Shown here one piece after another: positions 48,866-56,827 of a stretch of DNA of 64,000 nucleotides. The position numbers and the translations under genes are program-made. The DNA comes from Myxococcota bacterium (lineage in GTDB: Bacteria > Myxococcota_A > UBA9160 > UBA6930). Every line of letters starts with the position of its first letter. The stretch's first letter is position 1. Where the stretch lies: positions 59,639 to 123,638 of the forward strand of contig JANQFK010000076.1 of assembly GCA_028277885.1 (NCBI GenBank), written 5' to 3'. The notes beneath the pieces are model-generated. The model was not told the origin of the DNA, ran no database searches, and worked only from the letters and a program-made list of their open reading frames with translations.

Positions 48866-48996
48866 GCCTCACGGACCCGGCGCAGGGCGGCCGGGCCGCC
48901 GCCGTGGCGGCCCGGGGCGCCAGCGCTCGTCGCTCGACGGTACCACGGCTCGCTCGGGCCGAGCCGTGCCCGGGCCGGGGCGGCGCCTGGTCGAGC
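48866..48996 (-). repeat. attC site (degenerate right core)
   Basis: GCCTCAC to GTCGAGC, 131 bases. The GGCCGGGCCGCC/GGCGGCCCGG arms are intact, while the right core has lost the GTTAGGC form. TACCGT extended -10 on the minus strand at 48937-48942, 80 bases before the next ORF start. Confidence 0.8.
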
Positions 48997-49003
48997 GGCA
49001 GGC

Positions 49004-49522
49004 CTACGGGCCACGGCCGAGCTCCACGCCGACGCGAGACAGAAGCCGCACGAAATTGACCGCCGACACGAACAGGTAGTAGACGAGTGCCGCGAGAAAG
49101 GCGGAGAAGGAGACGGAAGCGAGTTGACCGAGCGCGTTGAGCACCTGGATCAGAAAGACGACCAGCGCAAAGGCTGCCACGGCCGTCTCGAGCGCGAAGA
49201 AGATCGGCTGATCGCTCTCTCGGCGCACTCTGGCCAGGGTGCGTGTGTCCAGGGCCGCCACCACGACGAGGTGGAGGACCACCAGGGCGCTCCCCACCCG
49301 CCACACCCTGGCCTCGGCGATGCCTCCATGATGAAGGAGGAACGGAAGCAGCGAGAACAGGAGCGCCGCCAGACTCGCGCCCAGCAGCACGCGGAAACGA
49401 AAGACCTCGAGAGGCGCCCACTCCGCGTCCGGGCGCCTTCCGAAGACCGCCACGACGCCCGTGAACCCGGTGAAGGCGACGGACAGCTCGGCGATCGTTC
49501 CTAGGATCCCCTCGCCCTGCAC
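49004..49522 (-). CDS. Membrane protein of a cassette family (AFTGFTG type)
   Basis: A 172-residue protein with four membrane helices. It has the motif GTIAELSVAFTGFTGVVAVFG, cited as AELSVAFTGFTG. Paralogues are at 49647 and 52909 in the same array. The GTG start at 49522 follows GAGAGG, 13 bases after the attC core GTTGGGC; the stop lies 7 bases before the next core. Function unknown. Confidence 0.78.
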   Translation of the reverse strand: MQGEGILGTIAELSVAFTGFTGVVAVFGRRPDAEWAPLEVFRFRVLLGASLAALLFSLLPFLLHHGGIAEARVWRVGSALVVLHLVVVAALDTRTLARVRRESDQPIFFALETAVAAFALVVFLIQVLNALGQLASVSFSAFLAALVYYLFVSAVNFVRLLSRVGVELGRGP

Positions 49523-49534
49523 CCTCTCGCTCTT

Positions 49535-49646
49535 GCCCAACGGACCCGGCGCAGAGCGGCCGGGCCGCCGCCGTGGCGGCCCGGGGCGCCCGCGCTCGTG
49601 GCCCGACGGTACCACGGGCCTTCGCGACCTCGCCTGCCCTTGGGGG
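49535..49646 (-). repeat. attC site (short right arm)
   Basis: Left core GCCCAAC at 49535-49541 and intact inner arms, with a shortened, unclear right end near 49641-49648. Minus-strand -10 TACCGT at 49606-49611, 84 bases before the next ORF. Confidence 0.72.
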
Positions 49647-50165
49647 CTAGCTGTGGGAGTCGGGTACCACGGACTGGAGGAGCCTGAGGAAGTTCAGGCC
49701 CGCCATGAACAGCAGCCAGAGCAACGCGACCAGGTAGGGTGCCCGCTCGCCGTGCAGCCCGATCGGGATGGCGTTGAAGCTCGCGATGGCGAGGGAGCCG
49801 AGCAGGCCGGCGCCGGTGAGGACCACCAACGGGCGACTGAACTCCGCCCGCTCCGGGTCGGGCAGGCGGTTCGCCCAGCGGACGAAGGACGTGCCGATCA
49901 AGAGGATCCCCAACGCGAGGCCGGCACTCGACGCGGACCACAGCGAAGCGCCACGGATGCCGGCCCACGCCAGGAGAACCGGCAGGAGGCAGAAGAAGAG
50001 CGCCGTGAGGCTGTAGGCGAGGACCTGCCAGAAGCGCAGGACCTCGACCTCTCGCCACCGCGCCTGGCGCTGCGAGAGGAAGACGGTGATCAGGCCCGAG
50101 AAGCCCGCGAAGGCCACGGCAACCTCCGCGAGGGTGAGCAGGACCTCTTGTGAGTCGTCAGCCAG
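49647..50165 (-). CDS. Membrane protein of the same cassette family
   Basis: A protein with four membrane helices and the motif LAEVAVAFAGFSGLITVF. From 50165 it is 172 residues, exactly the length of its paralogue at 49004, but the codon there is CTG, and no ATG, GTG or TTG lies between the upstream attC core (50192-50198) and the conserved part. Either CTG is used or the start has mutated. An ATG at 50237 would lie inside the attC. Confidence 0.7.
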   Translation of the reverse strand: MADDSQEVLLTLAEVAVAFAGFSGLITVFLSQRQARWREVEVLRFWQVLAYSLTALFFCLLPVLLAWAGIRGASLWSASSAGLALGILLIGTSFVRWANRLPDPERAEFSRPLVVLTGAGLLGSLAIASFNAIPIGLHGERAPYLVALLWLLFMAGLNFLRLLQSVVPDSHS

Positions 50166-50191
50166 GGGTCCACCACGTCGGCCCTCGGGCC

Positions 50192-50332
50192 GTCCAACGC
50201 TCGGCAGCCGGCCCACCTCGGGCTGGGGCTCGAGCATCCGGGGATCGACGCGACCGAGGCTACCACCGCCGATTCGCGCCCGCCGAGGAGCGTTCGCCCC
50301 ACCCGGTGGAGGCGGCGAAAGCGCCGTCCGGC
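50192..50332 (-). repeat. attC site (degenerate)
   Basis: GTCCAAC to GTCCGGC, 141 bases, with a GCGCC arm before the right core. Minus-strand TAGCCT element at about 50257-50262. Arms are eroded compared with sites further right. Confidence 0.62.
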
Positions 50333-50339
50333 GGCCGTC

Positions 50340-50747
50340 TCAGGGCTCGGCGTAGGGAACCGGTTGCTCGATCAGCTTGACGCAGGTGAGAACGTCGGTC
50401 GGCGTCACGAGCACCCGCTCTCGCGTGTGCCACGCGTAGCTCATCGCGGAGTCGCAAGACAGACAGTGACCGAGACCCAGCACGTGTCCGAACTCGTGGG
50501 CCACGAGGAGTCGGACCTGGTCGATCGTCGACGTCGTTCGAGGCAAGGGTGTCGTGGAGATCTGCATCTCGCCCCCGACCCGCAGCTCGCCGTCCCGCAC
50601 CCGGTAGCTCAGACGTCCCCATCCGCCCGCGGTCCCCGGAAGGCGGCGCTTCCACTTCACCTGGACGGGCGCAGAAGGATCCTTCTCGGCGAACTCGAGC
50701 CGGAACCAGGGCACCTTCGGCTGGATCGCCTTCCCCCAGAGACGCAT
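50340..50747 (-). CDS. Metzincin-like zinc metalloprotease, possibly 5'-truncated
   Basis: A 135-residue protein with the full metzincin motif H84-E85-x2-H88-x2-G-x2-H94 (HEFGHVLGLGH) and a likely Met-turn at M102. This is a small matrixin/archaemetzincin-type protease core. The open frame continues upstream with protease-like sequence (GTRQAREVAIEAM) but has no start codon before the fossil attC at 50829. There is no signal peptide, so the true 5' end may be lost. Confidence 0.75.
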   Translation of the reverse strand: MRLWGKAIQPKVPWFRLEFAEKDPSAPVQVKWKRRLPGTAGGWGRLSYRVRDGELRVGGEMQISTTPLPRTTSTIDQVRLLVAHEFGHVLGLGHCLSCDSAMSYAWHTRERVLVTPTDVLTCVKLIEQPVPYAEP

Positions 50748-50828
50748 CGCCTCGATCGCGACCTCGCGCGCCTGCCGGGTGCCCCCATACTTCGGCGGTC
50801 GACGGGGATCCGCCTCGGCGCCCGGCGG

Positions 50829-50938
50829 GCCTGGGGCTCCCCGGCCGGGCCATCACCGCGGCGGCGCGGAGCAACAAGGCTCGCAGCCGAACGCTACCAC
50901 GGGCGCCCACGGCGCCATGGGCTCGCGTCGCAGCCGCG
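50829..50938 (-). repeat. Fossil attC site
   Basis: Left core-like GCCTGGG, then GGCCGGGCC, CGGAGC and GCCGAACGCTACCACGG, matching the middle of the site at 58774. The right arm is worn. Minus-strand TAGCGT element near 50894. Confidence 0.55.
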
Positions 50939-51130
50939 CTACCGCAAGCCGGGAGGAAGCCATCCGGAGAACGCGACGTAGAGGGTGGCCGCGCCGAAGC
51001 TGAGCCAGATCGCGGAGGTCGCGATGGAGCCACCGACCACGGAGAGGGTCCCGAGGCCGAGGAACGTCGCGCCGAGGACACCGCCGAGCACTCGGAAGAC
51101 GAGGCGCGCGCGCTGGATTCCGGAGCTCAT
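50939..51130 (-). CDS. Two-helix membrane protein, unknown
   Basis: A 63-residue protein with two membrane helices (VFRVLGGVLGATFLGLG and ATSAIWLSFGAATLYVAF). The ATG at 51130 lies 12 bases after the attC core. No family recognised. Its size and place are typical for a cassette ORF. Confidence 0.65.
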   Translation of the reverse strand: MSSGIQRARLVFRVLGGVLGATFLGLGTLSVVGGSIATSAIWLSFGAATLYVAFSGWLPPGLR

Positions 51131-51142
51131 CGGTCGCTCGAC

Positions 51143-51259
51143 GCCTCGGGGACCCGGCGCTCCGCGCGGGAGCCGACGCCGTGACGGCTCGGAGGGCCCG
51201 GGTGCATGGCCAGACGCTACCACCGGACGCTGGAGCGCGCCGTGTCCGGTCCGGTGGGC
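51143..51259 (-). repeat. attC site (degenerate)
   Basis: GCCTCGG to GGTGGGC, 117 bases; the GCTGCAGCGCC right arm is missing. Minus-strand TAGCGT element at 51214-51219, 84 bases before the next ORF. Confidence 0.7.
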
Positions 51260-51326
51260 ACCCTCGAGGAAGAGCGATCGCGAGTCCCAGGATTCGATGG
51301 GGCTCGGGTCGCGCCGACCGCCCAGG

Positions 51327-51352
51327 GGACGCGGCGCACAGCGGCCGGGGCC
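51327..51352 (-). repeat. Orphan attC left-arm fragment
   Basis: GCCCAGGGGACGCGGCGC followed by ACAGCGGCCGGGG resembles the left arm of an attC, with no middle or right half. It suggests a deleted cassette between 51259 and 51377. Confidence 0.4.
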
Positions 51353-51376
51353 ATGCAGGCCTGCCAGGAGCTCTCG

Positions 51377-51844
51377 TCAGTCTCTGCGCTGCAGCTCCTC
51401 CGGGGTCGGGCTCTCGAAGGAAGCCAGCCACGGCCTCATCATCTCTTCCGGGATATGGAAGGCGAGTGCCGAGGGTTGCGCGTTTCGTCGCGCCAGCCGT
51501 CGCAGCAGCTCGCGCTCCGGAACGTCGAGGAAGTGGATCTCGCTGCTTGCGCCAAGCTGCCTGGCACGCGAGCGATAGTCCTCCCTCTCTTCGCGAGCCC
51601 AGAAGCCGAAATCGAGCACCACCTCCATTCCGAAGGCGAGAGCCCGGCTCGCGACCTCCCATTGCAGCGCTTCGACGAGCCTGTGCCTGCCATCGTGCTC
51701 TGGCTCCTCTGCATCCTGACCAAAGAGACGTATGTGCCACTCATCGGGCGTCAGCCGAAGGGCCGAGTGTTGGCGCTCGAGCGTGCGAGCCAGGGTCGTC
51801 TTGCCGGAACACGGCAGCCCGACCATCAGATGGAGAGTTGCCAC
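51377..51844 (-). CDS. P-loop kinase (AAA_33/zeta-toxin-like)
   Basis: A 155-residue P-loop protein: LMVGLPCSGKTTLARTLE is Walker A at the N-terminus, VVLDFGFWAREERE is the Walker B-like region, and LRRLARRNAQ a lid. It resembles small kinases near polynucleotide kinase and zeta toxins. Typical cassette size. Substrate unknown. Confidence 0.82.
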   Translation of the reverse strand: MATLHLMVGLPCSGKTTLARTLERQHSALRLTPDEWHIRLFGQDAEEPEHDGRHRLVEALQWEVASRALAFGMEVVLDFGFWAREEREDYRSRARQLGASSEIHFLDVPERELLRRLARRNAQPSALAFHIPEEMMRPWLASFESPTPEELQRRD

Positions 51845-51862
51845 GTCTGGACTCGAGGTGCC

Positions 51863-51992
51863 GCCGAAGGGACCTGGCGCTCAGCGGCCGGTCCGTCGCC
51901 GTGACGGCCCGTAGCGCCCGGGTGCGTGGCCCGACGCTACCACCGGAGCCGGCACCGCGCTGTGCCCGCTCCGCTGTAGCGCCTGGTCGGGC
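51863..51992 (-). repeat. attC site
   Basis: GCCGAAG to GTCGGGC, 130 bases, with both inner arms (GGCGCTCAGCGG and CCGCTGTAGCGCC). Minus-strand TAGCGT at 51934-51939, 90 bases before the kinase start. Confidence 0.82.
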
Positions 51993-52027
51993 GGCCGGCG
52001 TCGAAGGGAATCGGACCGTCGAGCCTC

Positions 52028-52912
52028 TCACGCCCGCGCTACCCGGGCCCGCGCCACACGTTCGGTCTCGGTGGCACGGTCGGTTCGTCCGAGGGGGGTG
52101 AAGTAGCGTGCCGAGAAGTCTTCCCCGCCGATGTCCTCGAGGAGCTCGAACCCACGGTCACGCAGGAAGTCCCCCGCCTCCGCCGGGGCGAGTCCAAACC
52201 GAAAGGGCTCACCGAGGAGTCGCACGGCAGCCAGGAGCCGCCTGCCTCCCGGAAACGAGCGTGTACCTTCGATCAGCGCCCGGTCTACGTAGGTGAACAC
52301 GACCTCGCTGCCGGGGGCCATCGTTGCGAGGGTTCGCAAGGTCGCGTCGACGGCTTCCTCGTGGAGGTACTGCGTCACGCCCTCCCAGATCACGAAGGAC
52401 GGCTGGTCGAACCGGAACCCGACGGAACGCAGTCGTCCGCCCAGGTCCTCGTGATCGAAGTCGACGCCGACGAAGCGAACGCGTTCCTGGATCGCCTCGA
52501 TGTCCGAGCCGAGACGGGCGCGCTTGAACGTCTGCGTATCGGGGTGGTCGATCTCGTAGACCCGTGCGCTCTCGATGCCTGGTGTGCGCAACGCCCGCGT
52601 ATCGTACCCAGCGCCGAGGATGAGGATCTGCGGTATGCCGCGACCCAGTGCGGCCGCGAGGGCCTCGTCGATATGGGCCGTCCGGGCGATCGCGTACGGG
52701 AGAAGACCCGGCCCGATCCGATCGATGAGATACAGGACGGCCGGACGAGAGACGGTGCCGCGAAGAAGCCGGAGGATCCACAGCCCGTCCCTGCCCAGAA
52801 AGCGCCGTGCGTACCGATCCTCGAACAGCCGCTCCTCCGGCGGTCGCTGGCTTTCGATGGCGCGAGCGAACGCGACGGTTTGCGCAGTTCCGGCAGGTCG
52901 CCCCTCTCTCAC
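52028..52912 (-). CDS. SAM-dependent methyltransferase (PPM1/LCMT-like, TIGR00027 type)
   Basis: A 294-residue protein: RLFEDRYARRFLG, motif I ILILGAGYDTRALR, EIDHPDTQTFKRARL and VIWEGVTQYLHEEAV, all typical of the leucine-carboxyl-methyltransferase-like group. It may methylate a small carboxyl compound. GTG start overlaps the upstream stop as GTGA, which implies coupling to the truncated membrane ORF. Confidence 0.88.
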   Translation of the reverse strand: MREGRPAGTAQTVAFARAIESQRPPEERLFEDRYARRFLGRDGLWILRLLRGTVSRPAVLYLIDRIGPGLLPYAIARTAHIDEALAAALGRGIPQILILGAGYDTRALRTPGIESARVYEIDHPDTQTFKRARLGSDIEAIQERVRFVGVDFDHEDLGGRLRSVGFRFDQPSFVIWEGVTQYLHEEAVDATLRTLATMAPGSEVVFTYVDRALIEGTRSFPGGRRLLAAVRLLGEPFRFGLAPAEAGDFLRDRGFELLEDIGGEDFSARYFTPLGRTDRATETERVARARVARA

Positions 52913-53160
52913 GAGTCGACCGCGTCAGGCGGCATCGCGAATCGGACGCAAGGGTGGAACCGCCAACTCCCCGAGTGGCCGAGCACGGACGGAAGCAACG
53001 CGAACGCCACCACGAGCCCGGAGAGCTCGAGAGGGATGTGGGTGGGAAGCCCATCGAGCAGCATCCACTCTGCGACCGAGCGCCGCCCCAAGGCGACGAC
53101 CACCCCGCTGAACCCGGCGAGCGCGATTCCGAGCTCTGCGAATGTGCGGAGAACGTCCAC
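52909..53160 (-). CDS. Truncated member of the AFAGFSG membrane family
   Basis: An 83-residue frame starting VDVLRTFAELGIALAGFSG that aligns with the first about 75 residues of the paralogues at 49004 and 49647, including GRRSVAEW. It then ends after GSWRFHPCVRF and a divergent tail. It has lost about half of the protein. The GTG at 53160 lies 16 bases after the attC core. Confidence 0.62.
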   Translation of the reverse strand: MDVLRTFAELGIALAGFSGVVVALGRRSVAEWMLLDGLPTHIPLELSGLVVAFALLPSVLGHSGSWRFHPCVRFAMPPDAVDS

Positions 53161-53175
53161 GTTCTGCTCGACGCC

Positions 53176-53298
53176 CCCTGACTCTCGGGGCGCTCGGCGG
53201 CCGCCGGCCACCGGAGCCGTGCGGCTGCCGAGCGCGTTGCCAGCCAGGATACCAGCGGAAGGGGGCGGAGGGCGGTCCGCTTCAGCGCCTTGTTGGGC
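53176..53298 (-). repeat. attC site
   Basis: CCCTGAC to GTTGGGC, 123 bases. Right arm TTCAGCGCCTTG is partly worn. Minus-strand TATCCT element at 53246-53251, 86 bases before the next ORF. Confidence 0.75.
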
Positions 53299-53360
53299 GG
53301 CACGCCTCGTGGGATGATTGTCCAGGACGGGCGGGACGCAGGCCGCGGAAGGAAGGCGCA

Positions 53361-54020
53361 ATGACGGGAAGGCTATCGCGTCGGAGCTTCCTCGCGGGCG
53401 CTGCCGGGGCGCTGGCGTGGACTAGCTCCGCTTCGTGGGGAACCGCCAGGGGGGCGAGCATGACTTCCAAGCTCGATGTGGAGCGATTCATCGACGACCT
53501 CAAGCGCGCGAACCGGGAGAGCGAGCCTCAGCGTGCAATCGACGAGGTGCTGGCGCGGACGGTCTCCGATCCGGCGGGCGTCGTCGCGGGCCTGGGGGTG
53601 CCGAACGTCGCGGGCTTGCACACGCTCCACCATTCCGGCGACCTGACGGTCCTGAACGTCGTCTGGGCGCCCCTCATGATCCTCATGCCGCACAATCACG
53701 AGATGTGGGCGTCCATCGGGATCTACACCGGGCGTGAGGACAACATCCTCTGGGAGCGAAGGGGCGCCGTCGTCGAGGCGGTGGGCGCCGCATCCCTGTC
53801 CGAGAAGGAGGTATTCCCTCTCCCGGAGGATGCAATCCACTCCGTGAACAACCCCATCCGCCGGCTCACCGGGGCGATTCACGTCTACGGCGGGGACTTC
53901 TTCGAGGTGGTGGGGCGGAGCGAATGGGATCCCGAAACGCTGAGCGAACGCCCTCTCGATCTGGATGCTGCACGGGAGCGATTCCGCGAAGCGAACGACC
54001 GTTTCGAGAACGACCGGTAG
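53361..54020 (+). CDS. Tat-exported cupin-fold protein
   Basis: A 219-residue protein with a twin-arginine signal (LSRRSFLAGAAGALAW). The body has VWAPLMILMPHNHEMWASIGIYTG, cited as PHNHEMWASIG, which resembles the metal site of cysteine-dioxygenase-like cupins, and AIHVYGGDFFEV near the end. It is on the plus strand, against the array direction. AGGAAGG site before the ATG. Probably a periplasmic metalloprotein. Confidence 0.76.
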   Translation: MTGRLSRRSFLAGAAGALAWTSSASWGTARGASMTSKLDVERFIDDLKRANRESEPQRAIDEVLARTVSDPAGVVAGLGVPNVAGLHTLHHSGDLTVLNVVWAPLMILMPHNHEMWASIGIYTGREDNILWERRGAVVEAVGAASLSEKEVFPLPEDAIHSVNNPIRRLTGAIHVYGGDFFEVVGRSEWDPETLSERPLDLDAARERFREANDRFENDR

Positions 54021-54423
54021 TACGTGCGCCGCGCCGTCCACCTCGGCTGCGTGGCACGGGCCGCCGACGGTTACCGGGCCACGCGATGCCAGAGGGCTGA
54101 CACACTCCCCTTGAGCCGCGCTTTGCCACGTCAGCTGCAGCGCCTGGTAGGGTAGCGGCCTACGGTCGGGCGGCGGATCGGCTGTGCGCCGGCCCTACCT
54201 GCTGGGGCCGGAGAAGATTGGCCCCCGAAGCGAACGAGTTGGATCGCACGAGGCCGAGTCATTCGTTCGAGGCGCCGCTGAGCGTTCTCGCGAGTGCCAA
54301 GGCAGGCCCCGTGCCGATCGGGATTGAGTGAGCAGCATCGACGCCCGCAGTCCGTAGTCAGGGCTCGGCACACCGAACCCAGCACAACCACCATGCGGCC
54401 TGGTGCCTGTGGGGCTGGGCAGG
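54021..54423. other. Cassette remnant region without an intact gene
   Basis: About 400 bases between the cupin stop and the hicB-like ATG. The left part holds a degraded attC (54036-54153). A second core-like GTCGGGCGGC lies near 54165. The rest, to 54423, shows no gene with a recognisable product, and may be what is left of a deleted cassette. Confidence 0.55.
54036..54153. repeat. attC site (degenerate left half)
   Basis: The right arm GTCAGCTGCAGCGCCTG and core GTAGGGT are clear. The left half (from about GTCCACC) is eroded. It follows the stop of the plus-strand cupin gene by 16 bases. Confidence 0.6.
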
Positions 54424-54644
54424 ATGAAGCTGTCGGGCGTGGAGCCGGGGATGACTACGAAGCGGGCTACATCGCCTTCGTTGAGGAGCTTGCGGGGGCA
54501 AACAGCCAAGGCGCGACGTTGGAAGAAGCGCGCGAGAACCTCCGTGAGGCCGTGGCGCTCGTACTGGAGGCGAACCGAGCGCTTGCTCGCGAAGAGGCTG
54601 GTACGACCGGCGTGATTCGCGAACCGCTCGAGATCGCCGGGTGA
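54424..54644 (+). pseudogene. hicB: hicB-like antitoxin with a 5' frameshift
   Basis: An ATG at 54424 opens MKLSGVEPG in one frame, but the rest of the HicB domain (DDYEAGYIAFVEEL, GANSQGATLEEARENL, REAVALVLEANR) lies in another frame. One inserted base near 54450 would join them into the usual HicB layout. As it stands, no start codon serves the conserved frame in a sensible place. Confidence 0.68.
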
Positions 54645-54825
54645 AGAGGCGCGACCTCGTCCAGCACCTTGAGCGGAACGGCTGCGAGCTGCTACGCGAA
54701 GGGAGCCGCAGTCCGTGTACGTGACCCGGGCTGGTCGCAGGGTGTCCACGGTGCCACGGCACCGCGAGATCAACGAACACCTGGCGCGTAGGATCTTCCG
54801 CGACCTCGAGGTGCCCGCGCCCGAC
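54641..54825 (+). pseudogene. hicA: hicA-like toxin with a frameshift
   Basis: GTGAAGAGG overlaps the hicB stop and opens VKRRDLVQHLERNGCELLREGS, the start of HicA. The frame then hits TGA at 54722. The expected continuation VYVTRAGRRVSTVPRHREI and NEHLARRIFRDLEV is in another frame from about 54712. The key histidine region (usually G-x-H/S before the frame change) is disturbed, and the stop codon at the cassette end is missing. The toxin is probably dead. Confidence 0.72.
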
Positions 54826-54893
54826 GCCCAACGGAATGGGCGCTCAGCCGCCGCCAACACGCTGACCGCCAGCGGGGCGGCAACCGCGCCTCG
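54826..54893. repeat. attC site, left half only
   Basis: GCCCAAC and GGGCGCTCAGCCGCCGCC are followed within 70 bases by the stop of the CPBP gene. The usual middle and right arm are absent. Confidence 0.5.
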
Positions 54894-55727
54894 TCAGGCC
54901 GCCCGCCCGTTGCGGCGCACCAGCCGAGCCGGGCCCCACCAGGAGAGCACGGCGGCGGCTGCCCCGAGTTGAAGTAGTACGTTGACGCCTTCCACTCCAA
55001 GGGGTACGGCGCCGCCGAGTCCCGCGACCATCGTGAAGGTGAAGTTCCCCATGAAGTGCACAACAACGGTAGCCAGGACGCTACGGTCCGTGTTGTTGTA
55101 GGCCCAGGTACGGAACACCTTGCTCGTAGTGTGCCGGACGACCCAAGCGACGAACAGTGCGCTGCCGAAGCCCATCTCGCCTTGCGAGGTGCCCTCCATG
55201 AAGAACAGTGGGAGGTGCCAGAGGATGCCGAACACACTCAGGATCAGGCTCGAGACGAGGGCACTCCAGCGGCGTTGCAGACGGTCCAGGGCGAAACCGC
55301 TCCAACCAAGTTCTTCGGATAGCGGTCCCGCTACGACAAGAACGACAATCAGCGGGACGAGCTCGCCAAGCGGCAAGCGAGCACCCTCGAGGGGAGTGAG
55401 CGCGGTCGGCTCCACTCCCATGGAGAGACCAAGCGAGAGGCTGAGAGCCATGAGAAGGGGGTAGAGAAGCAGGAGCGGAAGCCACCATCGTGCGGGGATC
55501 AATCCGGGGTCGAAGGACCGGCGCACGAGGTCCCTGAGGCCAGCGCGCCCCTGGTAGTGAAGGGTGAGGACGACGCCCCAGAGGGAGGGCGACAAGCCGC
55601 CGACCACGAAGAGGAAGCTGTCGGGCTCCGAACGGGATAGCGCCGCCGGCGCCCACGCGACCCACGTGAGGCCGAGTGTCAGGCCGAAGAAGAGATGGAG
55701 GCCCGGGGCACTCGAGCGATGCTGCAT
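54894..55727 (-). CDS. CPBP family intramembrane metalloprotease
   Basis: A 277-residue protein with seven or eight membrane helices. The CPBP (Abi) motifs are present: SEELGWSGFAL (Glu-Glu and the conserved aromatic), ILWHLPLFF (His) and VVVHFMGNF (His). It may cleave a membrane protein or act in prenylated-substrate processing; bacteriocin self-immunity is another known role. ATG at 55727. Confidence 0.87.
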   Translation of the reverse strand: MQHRSSAPGLHLFFGLTLGLTWVAWAPAALSRSEPDSFLFVVGGLSPSLWGVVLTLHYQGRAGLRDLVRRSFDPGLIPARWWLPLLLLYPLLMALSLSLGLSMGVEPTALTPLEGARLPLGELVPLIVVLVVAGPLSEELGWSGFALDRLQRRWSALVSSLILSVFGILWHLPLFFMEGTSQGEMGFGSALFVAWVVRHTTSKVFRTWAYNNTDRSVLATVVVHFMGNFTFTMVAGLGGAVPLGVEGVNVLLQLGAAAAVLSWWGPARLVRRNGRAA

Positions 55728-55753
55728 GCCGGCGGAGACCGCGACGGCGGGCG

Positions 55754-55888
55754 GCCTTGCGGGCCGGGCGCTCAGCGGCGCCGCGGGCGCTGACCGCCAG
55801 CGCCAGGCCACCCGAGCTCCGGCGCCAGGGCGGTACCACCTCCTGCCACGCTACCGCCCGCGGCGTCAGCTGCAGCGCCTGGTTGGGC
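55754..55888 (-). repeat. attC site
   Basis: GCCTTGC to GTTGGGC, 135 bases, with GGCGCTCAGCGG and GTCAGCTGCAGCGCCTG arms. The lipoprotein ORF reads through most of it before stopping. Confidence 0.78.
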
Positions 55889-56416
55889 GGCACCCTGAGC
55901 CGCTGGTAGCCAAGGGCATTGGATCCGTTCTTCATCGCGCTCTACGACCGAGACGGATTGGAGGCCCACCTCGAACAGATACGTGACGCGAGCACAGCTA
56001 CGCTCTTGCTCCTCGATCGCTTCGAGCCGTACGAGGCCGGGGTCGGGAGCGGTCGCTTCGCCCCCGCTGATCATTGGGGGCGCGAAGCGCCAGAGGCACT
56101 TCTGCGGAAGTCGGAAGGCGGCCTGGCGTACGGGACGCTCGCAAGAGGCAACCGAGATATAGGCTTCACGGGCGGCGCAATAGCGTAGAACCTCGGTCTC
56201 ATTCCATTCGCGGGGGTCGGGCACGATGAAGACGCGGACCAGGGTGCCGGCTTTCGAGCTTCCGACGCATCCATTGTGGCTGTGGATCTCCGATCGGGCG
56301 AGGACGGCTACGGTGTCGGGTCTCGAAATCCGAGACACCGAGAAGGATTGATCGGCCACGCCCGAGCCACAGCATGTGAGGAGCAGCAGAGGCAGCACTC
56401 TCACGGGAAATCGCAT
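55772..56416 (-). CDS. Cassette lipoprotein that reads into its attC
   Basis: A 214-residue frame with a signal peptide and lipobox LLLTC (Cys at about residue 15). The mature part has cysteines in GCVGSS, LRYCAA, SCERP and KCLWRF and no known family. The conserved-looking part ends near RIQCPWLP. The frame then runs through the attC (55754-55888), so the normal stop seems to be lost. The ATG lies 9 bases after the attC core. Confidence 0.6.
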   Translation of the reverse strand: MRFPVRVLPLLLLTCCGSGVADQSFSVSRISRPDTVAVLARSEIHSHNGCVGSSKAGTLVRVFIVPDPREWNETEVLRYCAAREAYISVASCERPVRQAAFRLPQKCLWRFAPPMISGGEATAPDPGLVRLEAIEEQERSCARVTYLFEVGLQSVSVVERDEERIQCPWLPAAQGAAQPGAAADAAGGSVAGGGTALAPELGWPGAGGQRPRRR

Positions 56417-56424
56417 CTCACGCC

Positions 56425-56532
56425 GCCTGACGGACCCGGCGCTCAGCTGCACACAACGGGCCACCTCGGGCCAGCCAAGCAACCGGCAGATGCTAGAACC
56501 GTACCACGTTTCGACTGGAAGGCGCTGATGGC
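56425..56532 (-). repeat. attC site (worn right arm)
   Basis: GCCTGAC and GGCGCTCAGC on the left, a weak AAGGCGCTGATGGCT on the right. Minus-strand TACGGT at 56498-56503, 82 bases before the lipoprotein ATG. Confidence 0.65.
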
Positions 56533-56534
56533 TG

Positions 56535-56627
56535 TCATCTGCCGGAGCCTTCTTGGGCCGCACGCCACACCACCAACGCAACTGTCGCGCCGAGCGCCAG
56601 GGCGAACCCCTTGAACCGTGCGTCCAT
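56535..56627 (-). CDS. Very small single-helix membrane protein
   Basis: A 30-residue frame, MDARFKGFALALGATVALVV, followed by a short polar tail and TGA directly before the attC. It fills a cassette-sized gap between two attC sites and has one membrane helix, as many small membrane proteins do. Expression is unproven. Confidence 0.42.
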   Translation of the reverse strand: MDARFKGFALALGATVALVVWRAAQEGSGR

Positions 56628-56654
56628 CGTGCGTCTCGACGACCATGCCGTGCG

Positions 56655-56746
56655 GCCTGACTGGTTCGGCGCCCAGCGGCCGCCACCCAGAGAGCGTATT
56701 AGCTTGGACGGGGCTGTAGGCGGTCCGCTGTAGCGGCTTGTTGGGC
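56655..56746. repeat. attC site (short)
   Basis: GCCTGAC to GTTGGGC, 92 bases, with a shortened middle. It lies between minus-strand and plus-strand cassette ORFs. Confidence 0.7.
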
Positions 56747-56827
56747 GGCGCGACGGCAGCGGGCTACAGCCTTCCTGGTATCGAGAACCGGCCTCGCGTC
56801 TCCGATGTGTGCTGTCAGGAGCATGCG

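Noticed and set aside
50260..51081. Minus-strand frame with an ATG shortly after the attC promoter element near 50894
   Set aside because: Its translation is Arg/Pro-rich and lies in a different frame from the metalloprotease. It could be the old start of the protease after a frameshift, but nothing in it looks like a signal peptide.
55919..56188. Plus-strand 89-codon ORF opposite the cassette lipoprotein
   Set aside because: It is antisense to a frame with a signal peptide, lipobox and several cysteines that starts right after an attC core, so the minus-strand frame is the better gene.
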